DNA from: Podila epigama
Taxonomy: Eukaryota; Mortierellomycota; Mortierellomycetes; Mortierellales; Mortierellaceae
Assembly: GCA_015679605.1 (NCBI GenBank)
Contig: JAAAVE010000454.1
Coordinates: 1-13,574 of the forward strand
Length of the DNA stretch: 13,574 nucleotides
Direction: 5' to 3'
In this document: positions 1 to 9,862 of the stretch, piece after piece
How positions within the stretch are numbered: the stretch's first letter is position 1
How the letters are laid out: the number at the start of each line of letters is the position of its first letter
Translations under genes and position numbers: made by a program
Notes under the pieces: model-generated
Database searches by the model: none
The model's input: only the letters and a program-made list of their open reading frames with translations
What the model was told of the DNA's origin: nothing

Positions 1-91
1 TTTTTTTTTTTTTTTTTTGCATCATCGTCCACAGATCACAGATGTAAACTGACATTTTTTTTTCTCATTGTGCTTATTGTCGTATGTGTAG
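1..91 (+). other. 3' part of an intron of the MFS gene
   Basis: The window opens with an 18-base T run, then T-rich sequence ending in a TAG acceptor at 89-91. The donor is outside the window. No other feature is seen here. Confidence 0.5.
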
Positions 92-1493
92 ACCATTCAT
101 GGGTGGATCGGTTGTCAAAGCAACAAACACTATCATGTCCATTATTTACACTGACATGGCAGTATCTGTGATCTCACTCATCCTTGTGGTATTTGTCGTT
201 CCTGAATCTGTACCACGGTGCCAATCACCACGGATCAAAGACTTGTATAGAAAAGCCCTGGAGGCCGCAGGGGTACCCGAGGATGTCATGAACAACAAAA
301 GGAAAGAGAAACATGACCATGACGGCCCATGGTACACACACATCTTGAGCTCGTTACGATTCTTCAAACCCAACGGACACAATTCCAACCTGATTCTCCT
401 CGCGGCCATGTCCTTCCTATCGACCCTGGCACTCAAAGGCACCTTTTCGGTATTGATCCTATACACGAACAAAGTCTTTCTCTGGACAGAATATGAGGAT
501 GGAATCATGTTTTCATCCTCGTCTTTGGTCCGTCTCCTCTCATTGATCATCATCTTGCCAGTCTTGTCAAATATGTATAACCGGCATATGGATCGACGTC
601 TGGCAAAGATGAACTATGGCAAAAAGTCACTCCGACAACAGTTTCATCAATCGTCGCCGAGGCATCATGAGGGAGTCGCAGACGCGGATGTCACCACGTT
701 TGACAACACAGGCAATCCACTTCTCGACCCCAGCGACCCCACGGTCGCGGCTAGTGTCGAGCACCTCGGGGAGACACTGCTTCATCCATCTGGAGACGAA
801 GGCAACAAATATGAACGAGGACTGGGCGAGGGCCAGGATATTGGGCGACAAGATGGTCACCAGGATTGGCGAGATTCAGCATACCGTACATCATCACTGG
901 CAACAGACCGGACAAAGTACCCCACCTACGGTACAGGTAAAGCGCCATGGGGCAAGGATGACGCGAGTAATATCAATGGCAAGAGCGACCAACAACTCAA
1001 GAAGGACGACGACGACGTGGCAGCGAATCCAGCGGTAGACGTCTCAAAGTCTTCAACGGCAACCAATAGCGCTGATTTGACAGCACGATCGCTTGAGCGA
1101 GCACGAGACGACATGCGATTCGATACGTGGATCATTCGCATTGGGTTCACCATTAGCAGTACAACCTATGTCATGTACGGTTTGGCAACCGAGAGCTGGA
1201 TGTTCTATACAGCCTCTGCATTGCATGCAGTCGCCATTATTGGCGCACCTTCACAAAAGTCACTTTTAACCGCCTTGGTCAAGCCCTCTGAATTTGCAGC
1301 TGTCCTAGGCGCCATCCAAGTCGTGGACTCGCTCTCTGGAATCGTGTCACCCGTCGTGATCTCTTGGGTGTACGCACTGACAGTCGAGTCTCATCCAGCG
1401 TTCGTCTGGTATGCGATCGCTGGTATCACTGGGGTCTGTGCTGTGCTGGCATTTATGATCAGGCAATCTGATTTCCGTAACAGTATTGTCTAA
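92..1493 (+). CDS. MFS-type transporter, 3' exon (partial)
   Basis: This is the C-terminal ~466 residues of a polytopic membrane transporter; the 5' exons lie outside the window. The exon probably opens at 92, after a T-rich stretch ending in a TAG acceptor. A preceding phase-2 exon would complete a Gly, giving a GPFMGG motif as in the major facilitator superfamily. Hydrophobic segments lie near residues 13-44, 100-130 and 140-160. A ~180-residue hydrophilic loop (about 162-344), rich in Asp, Ser, Thr and Gln, follows. Further hydrophobic segments (WIIRIGFTISSTTYVMYGLA, a helix with GAPSQKS, and two more) lead to a short C-terminus. The layout resembles fungal MFS proteins of the tetracycline-resistance/Hiat1-like group with a long central loop. 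Substrate is unknown. It converges on the glyoxalase II gene. MFS membership is likely; subfamily is a guess. Confidence 0.75.
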
Positions 1494-1580
1494 ATGTAAT
1501 ATTTGTCATTAAAGATATCCGATATTATCAAGTAAAAAAAAAAAAAGTTGCGTAGATGTGTAAGGCTGGCCTTTGCGTGT

Positions 1581-1586
1581 AATAAA
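1581..1586 (+). terminator. Candidate poly(A) signal of the MFS gene
   Basis: AATAAA lies 88 bases after the MFS stop codon, in the 247-bp gap between two convergent genes. This is motif evidence only; the cleavage site is not determined. Confidence 0.4.
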
Positions 1587-1740
1587 CTCAATTGCTATCT
1601 CTAAACAATGATGCTCTAGTTGATGCGGTCTCCATTGTGCCACAATGTCATGCCCACTTGATTCATTCTGACTGCGTGGCCATATCCCATGGTTGTAAGT
1701 TGAATCGCGTCGAAGCCGGTTTAGAGTGGACACCTTGGTC

Positions 1741-3279
1741 TTAAAACTTGTTCTTCATATCCCGCAGTGCCTGCATGACATCAATAGGGTCTGTCTTTCC
1801 AGTCAAAGCCTTTAGTTCCGGTTCACTATTGGACATAAAGGTTACTTTGTCAGTTTAAAGTCTTGATTGAATTCGTTGGCAATTGTATGAGCACATATTG
1901 GTGTGTTCCTTACTTGACGCGAAGGAATGGATTGCAGAGTAGCTCCTCGCCAATAGTCCCTGGAATGGTTGTTGTGACATTCTTGTCCGAACACCATTTC
2001 AGTTTTTGAGCGACATGGTTGTTGTTGGGCTCAACATGTTGCGCAAATCTGAGGTTGGCTTTTGTGTATTCGTGCCCACAATAAACTTTGGTCTCCACAG
2101 GCAAGGTGGCGAGAATGTGTACAAGACTGTTATACATGTCAGCTGCAGTGCCTTCAAAGAAACGGCCACAACCGCCTGTTGTTGCAAGGGATGTGAGAAC
2201 AATATATCTGATTAGTATGTTTCATGGCCATTGTGCCCTTCTCATTAAATGACTTGATCGTACTTCAGCAAGCTTAGGCCGAGCATTAAAAAAAAAAAAA
2301 AAAAAAAAAAGCAAGTGTAGGTCGAGAGGTGATTCACATACTCAAAAACATGGTGTCGCCTGTGAAGACTGCGCGTTCAGTGTCGGTATTGATGTAGTAG
2401 CTGACGCATCCCTTTGTGTGACACTGGGTCCATAAGGCTTGGATGGTCAAAGATCCGATTTTGAGCTCCTCCTTGTCCTTGACAACATAATTTATCTCGG
2501 GGATGCGGGCATCTGCGCCATAAACGGTAAGACCAGGTCGCTTCGCAATGAGCTCGACGTTACCGCCAGCGTGATCCCAATGATGATGCGTGCACAGGAC
2601 TGACGTGAGTTTAGCTCCGATCCGCTGAATAATGCTCAATACTTTTTCCGGCTCTACTGGATCGACAGCAGCGCACTCTAAAGTTTTTTCGTCAAAAATA
2701 ACATACGCGTAATTATCTACAACGATTACAAAGTGTGGAATGTGTTCTCTGTGTTAGCGGGGTGATACACACGTTGACAAAGGAGGGGATCTATGTTGGA
2801 AACACAACGAAGCGAGACATTGAACAGGTGGAGAATGGCGTGCTTTGCAAGCGTATGTTGTCAGTGTAACAAATGACAGGGTAAATTTATAAGCATACAA
2901 ATGTGTGAGTGAGTGAGAGACAAAGACTCGACAATAGACGATTAGTCCATATAGGACAGGATAAATGGTAACAAGCAGGATAAAAGTCCTTAATACCTTC
3001 GAGAACGGGTACGGGGATGATCTTCATGTTGGAATTGTATGAGGTGGTGGAGAAGTATTTGTGTGGACTTGACAAGGAAGCGTGTTGGAGAGAGGGTAGC
3101 AGCCGATGTCCAGTGCAAAGTTGAGCTTTTTGGTGAGAATGTGAATGAATGCCCTGGTGTGTCGTGAAGAATGCAGTGCTGAATGAGGATGCACGAGACA
3201 GAGTCGATAGGCGATGTGAGAAGGAGAACGTTGGGCGTAATGACAGGACGAGAAGAGGACGAGAAGAAAGTGGAGGCAT
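1741..3279 (-). CDS. Hydroxyacylglutathione hydrolase (glyoxalase II), dual-start
   Basis: Hydrolyses S-D-lactoylglutathione to D-lactate and glutathione, the second step of methylglyoxal detoxification. Exons are 3279-2997, 2716-2342, 2175-1914 and 1825-1741; introns are 280, 166 and 88 bp, all GT-AG. The spliced protein is 334 aa from the first ATG, or 250 aa from an internal ATG at 3027. In the short numbering the metallo-beta-lactamase motif THHHWDH gives H54, H56, D58 and H59. Further metal ligands are H110, D131 (in FTGDT) and H170 (in YCGHEYT). The C-terminal RDMK retains the Arg-x-x-Lys that binds glutathione in the family. The 84-residue N-terminal extension has no Asp or Glu and many Ser, Arg and His, as in a mitochondrial presequence. 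Oddities: TPCHTxGH is replaced by TQCHTKGC, and intron 2 carries a 23-base homopolymer. Confidence 0.93.
2288..2310. repeat. A23/T23 homopolymer inside glyoxalase II intron 2
   Basis: Twenty-three consecutive A on the plus strand read as T in the gene's direction. The run starts about 30 bases after the intron donor and lies far from the acceptor, so it is not the usual acceptor-proximal pyrimidine tract. Its length is likely unstable and prone to sequencing error. Confidence 0.9.
3025..3027 (-). promoter_or_regulatory. Internal start codon for cytosolic glyoxalase II
   Basis: This ATG begins the conserved catalytic core (MKIIPVPVLEDNYAY). It has A at -3 (AACATGA), whereas the upstream ATG at 3279 has C at -3 (CTCATGC). 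I found no ATG in any frame between the two on the minus strand, so a ribosome that skips the first would reach this one next. Use of two starts to make mitochondrial and cytosolic forms is described for animal glyoxalase II; here it is inferred. Confidence 0.65.
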
Positions 3280-3633
3280 GAGTGGAATGGTGCAAAGAGA
3301 AATACTTTTTGAGTATTATTTTTCCGGCGGTCTATCTTGATTTCATCTATCCGTTCTTTTTGAAGTGGCGGAGTAACAGGCAGTTTTTCCCTTACGCCAT
3401 GAAGCCATGAACCTTTCTTTTTTTTTTTTTTTTTTGCTGGTCTTGTTGCTCTCACAAAAATCCATCTTTCACTATTTGATCACAGCTAAAGAGACAGTTA
3501 CTTGACAAGGAACCGACCTGGTTACCCGCGTCAATACCCTTGGACATTATCTGAGAGACCAGAGAGTGAAAGTAGTCTTTAATAATATACCAAAGATCTT
3601 TTTTTTTTTCTTTTCTAATGCTCAAAGACACGT
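3280..3633. other. Intergenic region, glycerate kinase 3' end to glyoxalase II 5' end
   Basis: 354 bp between two tandem minus-strand genes, so it holds the 3' UTR of the kinase and the promoter and 5' UTR of glyoxalase II. It contains an 18-base T run (3418-3435) and a T-rich stretch near 3600-3615. I see no credible ORF or RNA gene and no clear TATA element. Confidence 0.5.
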
Positions 3634-4785
3634 TCACTCGACGAGAACAGTTGCTATCATCTCTCTTTCTCCATCCAAGTCCACTCGTAGGTGTCGCCCA
3701 CGAAATGGCAGCGGACAATGACCAATGTCCCCTGTCAGCTTGATTCCTGTAGTTCCTTCATTGCAAGCTTGATTTCCTTCATGCTCCTGTCGACTCGCGC
3801 TAAAAACATTCTCAGTCTTTAGTCTTTCCAGGTACAACTCATACGCAGGCATAAACCTACTGACGAAATCTCGAACCTGATCTGGGTTCATGCCTGCACC
3901 CTTTCTTCGCCGCAGATCCTGTTCCTGCTCCTCGCGCCATTTGAAAATGGTTTGTAAATTCGGTGCTGACAAGTGAACAAATATGTCTAGGAAACCATAC
4001 CAGTCCCGCTCATATGCCTTCAGTGCTTGGTCTATCCAGATGAGTGACTCAAGAGAGTGTCTTTTGAGGAAAAGGTCCTTGTTCAAGGGCTCCTTATGTA
4101 GTTTTTGAATGAGCTCCGAGTCACGGATCGATTTGAATCCCAGGGACCATCCTTCGAATAACACAACATCGAAAGGCCCTTGCTCTAACTTCCATTTGTC
4201 TTTTGGGACCTGGTCTCCACGCCCAGAGTATGCCGCCTTGTCGTAGCTTGGCTGGGCAACGATAGGGCGATGTTTCTCTGCTATCGGTCCATTGTCTTGG
4301 TTGATTCTGTCATTCTCAGCAACATACCACGAATGATTTGCCTCGCATAGAGCGCTAAATGTATCCACGCCAAGTTTGAGGTCGTGTGTCCCGGGCAGTC
4401 CTCGAAACTCGATCAACTTGTTGTCGGGATAAGAATCTCGTAGTCGTTCCTGTTCCTTGTATGGCAAATAGAGATCGTCCATAGAAAATGTAAAGACGCG
4501 CAGGTGGTGGGGTGCACTACTGAGGGTCGATACAATCTTGTTGGTGATAGTAGTTTTTCCTGTACCCATATTAATAATGTTAGATGTGGCGGTTGCACCA
4601 TAGCCTTTTCGAACCTTGGTCTTTTACTCGTTTTCAATCATACCAATGCCTTGTGGCCCAGATAATCCTACGATGAGCGGTTTTGAGTGGCAGTATTTCA
4701 ACTCTGGTGCGCACCTCCTAGGCAGCGGGAGGTGCCGCAGGATATGCTGTATGATGGCCTGAGTCTTGTCGAGTCCTCGATGCAT
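3634..4785 (-). CDS. D-glycerate 3-kinase / Tda10-like P-loop kinase
   Basis: Probable ATP-dependent kinase of the glycerate 3-kinase/yeast Tda10 family, expected to phosphorylate D-glycerate to 3-phosphoglycerate. Exons are 4785-4644 and 4559-3634; an 84-bp intron splits a Gly codon in the Walker A loop. Splicing restores GPQGIGKT (residues 43-50) in a 355-aa protein. Other family signs are the SMDDLYLP segment after the P-loop, DVVLFEGWSLGF, LIWIDQ, WREEQEQDLRRRKGAGM and MPAYELYLERL, and a C-terminal RHLRVDLDGER. The open frame continues upstream to 4869, but that codon is GTG; ATG 4785 (GACATGC, G at -3) is the first usable start and gives the typical N-terminal LDKTQAIIQHIL. It is divergent from DCTN5 with 230 bp between starts. 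An exact substrate cannot be proved from sequence. Confidence 0.88.
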
Positions 4786-5015
4786 GTCAGCAACATGAAT
4801 GAGCAGCAAAGCAACGTGACAAAAAAACGCTTTCTTACTCTTTGCCTTTCTGGCTGGTATCAAAGCCACACTTTGCCACTGTCACGTCACATGGACATGA
4901 TGGACGAGTGAACAAGAAGGGGGGATGTGGGTCATCCATCAAACATCCAATCTTTTCCATTCACTCCTCAGGACGCCTAGACTCACATCTCGGAACCACT
5001 CGTATACACTGAACA
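4786..5015. promoter_or_regulatory. Divergent 5' region shared by glycerate kinase and DCTN5
   Basis: 230 bp separate the two opposing start codons, so promoter elements and both 5' UTRs must lie here or overlap the first exons. No clear TATA box stands out. Co-regulation is possible but not shown. Confidence 0.5.
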
Positions 5016-6003
5016 ATGGACCTACCAATAGTTAATTACAGCAAGTCAGAATACATTGAAACTGTATGAACATCCGCCAACTCGAGGCCTTAAAAGACAT
5101 GCACAATGACAACTGGTCACAATGAAACTCACTACATCAATATGGCATACCTTCATTCATCTTTGACAGGACACAGGCAACAAGGTCTCACGCAAGTCTG
5201 TCATCTGTGGGAGTCAAAACATTATTCTTGGCGGAAAGGTAAAAAGACAAAAAACAGATTACTAGTGTCAACCTGTCTCCACAAGATGCCTCGCGTCTGA
5301 TATCTTTTGCGTCTGGTTTTGCTTCTTCTTTTTCACTTTTGGCTATTCTGCAGTCGATATTACAAACAGGGAGTGTCATCCGTGGTGACTTGCGAAGGAC
5401 AGGAGGAGGACATGCAGTAGTCGTGTCAATAGGACGGTATTGCTTTCTCTCACAAGGCTGCGTGATTCGTCCGCCATGCAAGACCTACAAAGGGTAAAAA
5501 AAAAATAGTCATATCCACGTCCTCAATTTGTGCCGCTTCAACAGGGTCAACTGTTTGCCTGTATATCTCACCATTGAACCTTTTGGTGCCAACAAAATCT
5601 CAGAGTGTTTAGTTACTACCCGATGAAGATTGGTGACCATGTCACCATTGGTGAAGGAACTATTGTTCAGTCTGCAACGATTGGATCCTTTGTCAAGATC
5701 GGAAAGAACTGTGTCATTGTAAGTGTGTTCAGTGTCGCAGAAGGATTAAAGTGCCTGATGAAGGATCTAAGACAAAACTTTTTGTGCTCTTTTATGTTAT
5801 TTTAGGGACGATTTGCAATTATCAAAGACTGTTGCCGGATTGAAGACAACACAGTGATTCCTCCAAATTCCGTTGTCCCCTCATTTTCTGTATATCGAGG
5901 ATCGCCAGGCAAACTTGTAGACGAGTTACCAGAGAGTATTCAGGACATTTACGAGGCGCAGACCAAGGATCGTTATGCAAAGTTTGTGCCTAGTAGAGAC
6001 TAG
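5016..6003 (+). CDS. DCTN5: Dynactin subunit 5 (p25), left-handed beta-helix
   Basis: p25 subunit of dynactin, in the pointed-end subcomplex that adapts dynein to cargo. Five exons, 5016-5063, 5170-5238, 5354-5493, 5604-5718 and 5806-6003, join with GT-AG introns of 106, 115, 110 and 87 bp into a 189-aa protein (human form ~182 aa). Family landmarks in order: YSKSEYIET, GNKVSR, CGSQNIILGGK, SVIRGDL, CVIRPPCKTYKG, YYPMKIGDHVTIGEGTIV, IGKNCVIGR, IKDCCRIEDNTVIPPNSVVP, RGSPG and ELPESIQ. These form the hexapeptide repeats of a left-handed beta-helix. The fourth acceptor could be at 5603 or a few bases later (TTTAG); the first keeps the family spacing (KGVFSYYP). Start ATG has A at -3. It is convergent with IMPDH, 257 bp apart. 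Confidence 0.92.
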
Positions 6004-6250
6004 ACCACTCGATAACAATGACAACATCTTGCACCAGTCAAGCCTTTATACCCCTCTAAAGAATCCATGTTTGTGTTTTGTGTTTTGTGCAAAGACCTCA
6101 TTCAAGACGCAGGATAACCACATTGCTCACTTGAGCTGTTCTTGAATGCAATCAACGACATTTGTGTAGACTTATTTAATATTTTTTAATTTGGGAATGA
6201 GGGGGGAAATGATACAATGCGAATAGTGAAGTGGATATGTTATGTGATAA

Positions 6251-6256
6251 AATAAA
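6251..6256 (+). terminator. Candidate poly(A) signal of DCTN5
   Basis: AATAAA 248 bases after the DCTN5 stop and only 4 bases from the IMPDH stop codon on the other strand. If used, DCTN5 transcripts would overlap the IMPDH 3' end. Motif evidence only. Confidence 0.3.
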
Positions 6257-6260
6257 TCCT

Positions 6261-8240
6261 CTATGAGAAGAGGCGCTTGGTGTAAGAGTGCAAGGAGTGA
6301 ACACCACCCTCAGCCTGGGCAGCGGCAGTGCGGCGCTCGAAGCGGATGGTGCCAGCACGCATGCCCTCCTTCATGGCATCGATAGAATCAACACCAATAT
6401 CCTGGAGAGAATGCTGGAGACCAGTGTACAAGTAAGGGACAAACTTCTTGATGGAGCCCTTGTCAACGACCGATCCGGAGACACCCTGAGCAACCTTGAC
6501 AGAGTCGGACTCGGAGTAGTAACGCTTGGTAGAACCGTTTCCACCATCGCCAGCCTTCTCCATGGCATCCAAAGATCCCATACCGCGGTACTTCTTGAGG
6601 CGCTGGCCATCGAGGTAGAAGTACTCGCCAGGAGACTCGGTGGTACCGGCAAGAAGACCACCCATCATGACAGCAGAGGCACCGAGGGCCAAGGCCTTGG
6701 TAATGTGACCAATGTTACCAATGCCACCATCAGCAATAACTGGGACACCGTACTTGGAAGCGAACTGGGCAACCTTGTAGACGGCGGTACCCTGAGGGCG
6801 ACCGCAGGCCATGACCTCCTGAGTAATGCAGATGGAACCTGAGCCCATACCGACACGGAGACCGTCAGCGCCAGCAGCGATTAAGCGAGCAGCCTGCTCC
6901 CAGACAACAACGTTTCCGGCAATGACCTCGAGGTCGGGGAAGGTGGCCTTGATCCACTTGACCATTTCGATCTGGAAAGAGGAGTTACCCTGGGAAGAAT
7001 CCAAAACGACAACATCCAAACCAGCGGCAACAAGGAGAGCAAGACGGTCGCGGTCATCGGGGCGGGTACCAATGGCAGCACCGCAGAGGAGCTGCTTGGA
7101 CTTTGTGGACTTGGAGGCCAAGGGGAAGTTCTGGTTCTTGAGCAAGTCGGAGCGGGCCAAGAGAGAGCAGAGCTCACCGTTGGCATTGACGACGGGCAAC
7201 TTGCCCTTCTTGGACTCGCACAAGATCTGGTTAGCCTCCTGGAGAGTGACACCCTCCTTGGCGAGGACGAGGTCAGTGGTCATGCAGGACTTGAGGGGAA
7301 GAGTGAGGTCGGCGACAAACTGGATGTCACGGGCAGTAACAATACCAACAAGCTTCGAGCCGAGCTTTCCGTTCTCTACAAAAAGCAAAAAGAAGAAAAT
7401 AAGGTCAGATCGGATATTCCGGATCGGGTACAACACCATGAAGACAAAAGAAAAATATAGCCGGGTCTTGAAAAAACAAAGAAAGTGTTTAAAAAAAATT
7501 AACATACCAGTGATAGGGATACCGCAGAAGCCGAACTTGTCCTTGATGGCGAGGACATCAGCGACGGTGTGGTTCTCAGTCAAGCAAATGGGATCAGTAA
7601 TGAAACCGTTCTCGAACTTCTTGACCTTGCGGACCATATCGGCCTGCTGCTCAGGGGTGCAGTTGTGGTGGATGATTCCAAGACCGCCAAGGAGCTAAAA
7701 AAGAACGATAAGAGATGTCCGAATTAGAGTTGAGAAATGATAAGATGAGAGAAATTCCTCTTTTCATTCCTGCACCTTCCAAATTAAGGAATATGCGGGG
7801 AACATGCAAACACCAATAAAAAAAATTTTTGTGCATCTCTCTGTGTGTGTTTCCCAAGGCGAGTTTGGGCCAAGTCGTGTGCACAAGTATAAACAAAACA
7901 CAAAACACTCATTTGTCATGGACAACAAAATTGACATAGTCTCTCCATCATTAATTCAACTTACAGCCATGGCGATGGCCATGTCAGTCTCAGTGACAGT
8001 GTCCATGGGCGACGAGATGAAAGGAGTCTTGAGGGTAATGCGCTTGGTGATCTTCGACTCGAGCTGGACGGCATGGGCCTGGAAGTCAATGTAACCGGGC
8101 AAGATCAGGAAATCGTTGTAGGTCAGACCACCCTGAGTGACGGAGTCCATCAACTCTTCAGCGGAAAGACCATCGCGGCGGTTCTTGCCGGCCTCGAGCT
8201 CGTTGAGGGCCTGGGTGTGATCGAGAAAGGCAACAGTCAT
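6261..8240 (-). CDS. Inosine-5'-monophosphate dehydrogenase
   Basis: Oxidises IMP to XMP with NAD+, the committed step of guanine nucleotide synthesis; cytosolic tetramer. Exons are 8240-7965, 7694-7508 and 7375-6261 with 270- and 132-bp GT-AG introns, giving 525 aa (yeast Imd2 523). The N-terminus contains [12 protein letters not shown] and [13 protein letters not shown]-pair region spans roughly residues 115-235, including [13 protein letters not shown]. The catalytic loop [10 protein letters not shown] has Cys337, followed by [17 protein letters not shown] and YRGMGS mark the phosphate and nucleotide site. The flap RYYSE carries the Arg-Tyr pair, and the C-terminus is SYTKRLFS. Codon use is strongly C/G-ending compared with its neighbours, suggesting high expression. 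Residue 255 is Ala in CGAAIGT, where mycophenolate-resistant yeast Imd2 has Ser253. Start context is GCCATGA. Confidence 0.97.
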
Positions 8241-8443
8241 GGCTGGATTTCTGAGACTTGATTCCTTGGAACGGAGTGGAAGGGAAATGATGGGGAGGGG
8301 AAGGGGAAAGGGGAATAGTTACAGATACAGACGGTGCTGACGAGGAAGGAGAAGGAACCACCAAAACAAAAAAAAAGAGAAACCCCAGAAGAAAAAAGAA
8401 AAAAAGAAAAACCCAAGAAATGTCTTTGAGAGAATCCATCCTG

Positions 8444-8451
8444 CTTAAATA
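8444..8451 (-). promoter_or_regulatory. TATA-like element upstream of IMPDH
   Basis: TATTTAAG in the minus orientation, about 205 bases upstream of the IMPDH ATG, within the 284-bp gap after the CSTF2 stop. The downstream stretch is rich in pyrimidine on the minus strand. Low-confidence motif match; no transcription start is known. Confidence 0.25.
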
Positions 8452-8524
8452 CAGTTGAGGACTGCTTTTTATTATTTTTTGTTTTTGTTTATCTGGCAAG
8501 AACCATACCCCTCAATTTGTTATT

Positions 8525-9862
8525 TCACACGCCGCCCATCAGCTTTGCCCTCAGCTGCAAAATGTTATTGCGCTGATCTTCTGGTAGCGAAGCAATGTCT
8601 GCAGGAGTCAGCGCCATAACCTGGGCAAGAAGCTGCTGTTGTTGCTCTAGTGTGGGCTGAGTCATAGGAGGCTGATGTGGCTGCTGCACAGGCGCTGGAG
8701 GTGCCGCGACTGGAATAGGTGGAACATGTGGGAATCCAGGAGCCTGTGGTGGCATACCCATTGAAGGAGGTGGAGCCATATGTTGTGGTGGCATTGGTGG
8801 CGGGTTAGACATATTGGGTGCAGGGGGCTGGACACCCATTGCAGGGAATATACGCTATAAGAGCGAGAATCAAAGTAACGCGCACCAAAAAAGATCGCTT
8901 AGTAATGTTACAATTACGAGGACCAAATTTTACATCACACGCCAATGGACCCATACCTGAAGAGCGCTTGGATCGACGAGGTTCATCATGAGCAGTGCTT
9001 GGAAAAGAGCATAGGAGAGCTGAGGATTGGCATTCAGCAGGGAAGTTGCCCGCTCTGGCTCATTCACAGCAAGAACCTTCATGGACGAAATAATATCATA
9101 TACGTTTTGGGGTGTCATTGTGCCTAATACAGCTGAAATGGCATCTGCAGAGCTCGGCCCTGTAGCTGCCGAAGGAGGCACTCCTGATGGCAAAATGCCC
9201 TGTGGAGGTTGTGGGGGCAGTGGTGGACGAGCCATGGCAGCAGATGCTGGTGGCATGTTTGCTAGCCGCGGATCCATCCTAGGCATATGTGCAGGTGGGC
9301 CTGCCATGTGCGATAATGCCTGTTGTTGTCCGTTATATCCTTGTCCAATATTTCTCAAGAAGGAAGTTCCGTCGTCGAGATCACGGCCGTCGTTTCTCAT
9401 AGGATCGGCGTCAGCGAAGTCGACCTTCAATGTTCTATTTCCAAGATCTCTTTCGTTGAGATTCCTGATAGCTGACGATGTGGTTCTTCCGCCTTGATAG
9501 TCACAAAAATCCGTATCCTCGAGGTTTTCCCGTCTCGCGTTCAAATGCTAGTCTGGTAACAGATATTCACATATATAACGCATCAATAAATGACACAAGG
9601 AAACGCTCGCAGATAAATTTGGGATGAAAACATAAGGTGAGAGATTCATATCGGTTCACCAAAAGGAGACGACGGGGCTTACTTCGCTTAATATATCAAT
9701 CTGCTGCTCTTCGGTTTGTTCGTGTGGGATGTTGCCAACTATCATATACGTGTAACAGAGAAAAAGAAACCAGCTTTAGTTTCGCGCAATTCAAAACGAT
9801 GCCTGCTTGGTAGGTTGACATTCCTTTTGATACTCACCAAAGACGACTTTGGATTGAGTTAT
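8525..9862 (-). CDS. CSTF2: CstF-64/CSTF2-like factor with disrupted RRM
   Basis: Family role: RNA-binding subunit of cleavage stimulation factor in mRNA 3'-end formation. Recognisable pieces in order: SKVVF (exon ending 9838), VGNIPHEQTEEQQIDILSE (exon from 9738), an RRM remainder, the hinge (PQNVYDIISSMKVLAVNEPERATSLL with NPQLSYALFQALLMM), a Pro/Met-rich linker, and the C-terminal domain LTPADIASLPEDQRNNILQL. The 3' exons 9547-8957 and 8854-8525 are intact, with a 102-bp intron. The RRM is damaged. No ATG precedes it in frame (ATA at 9862-9860 sits where ATG is expected), conventional splicing creates TGA at the F-R junction, and five T instead of four shift the frame in RNP1 (KPRGYGF). 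Splicing GAA|GTAAGC (9683/9682) to an acceptor ending at 9548 restores an open frame but deletes RNP1. It may be a decaying paralogue, a divergent gene or a sequence error. Confidence 0.75.

Noticed and set aside
4786-4869. Longer N-terminus for the glycerate kinase starting at 4869
   Set aside because: The codon at 4869 is GTG, not ATG, and the family N-terminus begins near LDKTQAII, just after ATG 4785.
5106-5300. Small open frame on the plus strand as a separate gene
   Set aside because: It spans intron 1, exon 2 and intron 2 of DCTN5 and is explained by that gene.
6826-7698. Long open frame (290 codons) on the plus strand
   Set aside because: It lies antisense to IMPDH exons, whose strong C/G-ending codon bias suppresses stops on the opposite strand. 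The product is low-complexity with no recognisable motif and it crosses an IMPDH intron.
7695-7964. snoRNA in the 270-bp IMPDH intron 1
   Set aside because: An ATGATGG near the donor resembles box C, but no CTGA box D follows in the intron.
8158-8439. Upstream ATG and overlapping reading frame before IMPDH as a regulatory uORF
   Set aside because: The ATG at 8439 is only a few bases after the TATA-like element, so it is probably upstream of the transcription start. No evidence places it in the mRNA.
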